Assembly (NCBI RefSeq): GCF_001010805.1
Contig: NZ_CP011477.1
Span: 3,094,501 to 3,158,500 of the forward strand
Length of the DNA stretch: 64,000 nucleotides
Direction: 5' to 3'
Origin: Spongiibacter sp. IMCC21906
GTDB lineage: Bacteria; Pseudomonadota; Gammaproteobacteria; Pseudomonadales; Spongiibacteraceae
Part shown: positions 63,670 through 64,000 of the stretch, in pieces
Numbering within the stretch: the first letter of the stretch is position 1
Layout: each line of letters begins with the position of its first letter
Made by a program: the position numbers and the translations under genes
Notes under the pieces: model-generated
Databases searched by the model: none
The model's input: only the letters and a program-made list of their open reading frames with translations
What the model was told of the DNA's origin: nothing

Positions 63670-64000
63670 ATGACCCAGTCAGTAGAAAGAAACAGCATTG
63701 ATCTAGCCTATAAAGCAACTGGCCGTAAGTTTTTGGACAGGGAAACCGCCGGAGGGCTGCTTCTGATTGGAGCCACCGTCATCGCTCTGGTGTTGGGTAA
63801 TTCTCCCTGGGCAGACGCTTATCACCACTACCTTAAAGATGAACTTCTTTTTGAGCTGTCCGAGCATTTTACTTTCCGTCTGACACTCGAAGAGTGGATC
63901 AACGACGGCCTTATGGCCATATTCTTTCTGGTGGCTTCTCTGGAACTGAAGCGGGAAATTCTGGTAGGCGAATTGTCATCCCTAAAGAAAGCCTCCATGC
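63670..64000 (+). CDS. nhaA: NhaA-type Na+/H+ antiporter, 5' part
   Basis: The first 110 codons only; the window ends inside the gene. FLDRETAGGLLLIGATVIALVLGNSPWADAYHHYL and WINDGLMAIFFLVASLELKREILVGELSSLKKA are highly typical of NhaA, a sodium-proton antiporter of the inner membrane. The ATG at 63670 begins a 20-residue polar extension. The canonical VGLE form is VASLE here. It is consistent with salt stress tolerance. Confidence 0.93.
   Translation, partial: MTQSVERNSIDLAYKATGRKFLDRETAGGLLLIGATVIALVLGNSPWADAYHHYLKDELLFELSEHFTFRLTLEEWINDGLMAIFFLVASLELKREILVGELSSLKKASM

Overview
The window is the interior of a gammaproteobacterial integrative and conjugative element (ICE) of the PFGI-1/ICEclc-like class, identified by its complete run of PFL_469x/470x (TIGR037xx) conjugation genes. 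The element's own genes are GC-rich, while several inserted blocks are AT-rich and point to stepwise gene acquisition. No rRNA, tRNA, integrase or attachment site was seen, so neither end of the element is in view. The genus cannot be fixed from sequence alone; the accessory genes (NhaA, DUF6316-like protein, czc, mer) would suit a marine or soil gammaproteobacterium.

Layout. Positions 1-13.5 kb hold the ICE maintenance block: small conserved ICE proteins, a DUF3085-like protein, a chromate-resistance cassette (chrB, chrA, DUF1259), then DUF3577, DUF3275, a DUF6094-type methyltransferase and an SNF2-like DEAH helicase. Positions 13.7-26.2 kb are defence cargo. First comes a type III CBASS operon (cdnC-HORMA-TRIP13-nucC) with a divergent CapH/CapP-type regulator pair whose protease gene is split by an IS5-family element. 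Then comes a five-gene operon running the other way: a nuclease-like ABC-3C effector, an ABC-3C middle component, a Rad50/SMC-like ATPase, a DUF4062-like protein and a PhoD-like phosphatase. Positions 26.9-32.1 kb are the first conjugation module (PilL, TIGR03759, transglycosylase, TIGR03765, TraD, TIGR03747). Positions 32.1-40.7 kb are a second cargo region (Hachiman hamAB, hipBA, VOC/YceI/Fur). Positions 40.9-49.2 kb are the second conjugation module (RAQPRD to the VirB4-like ATPase) plus a RadC-like gene. Positions 49.6-64 kb are metal and ion cargo: an ACR3-like transporter, merR/merTPA, a Fur-box-controlled TonB receptor with a PepSY protein, czcCBA with a PII-like protein, and the start of nhaA.

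The least expected structure is regulatory. A two- to three-hairpin RNA element occurs at least three times in full (1824, 7316, 48471) and probably a fourth time cut by the left edge (1-14). Its stems show compensatory base changes, and each copy lies upstream of an ICE transcription unit. Inside those units almost every gene gap carries a terminator-like hairpin. This resembles the layout of a processive antitermination system; that reading is inference. The element itself probably belongs to the computationally predicted DUF3577 RNA motif.

The best candidates for new biology are the ABC-3C/DUF4062/PhoD operon, the repeated leader RNA with its internal terminators, and the CBASS locus whose activating protease has been knocked out by an insertion sequence.
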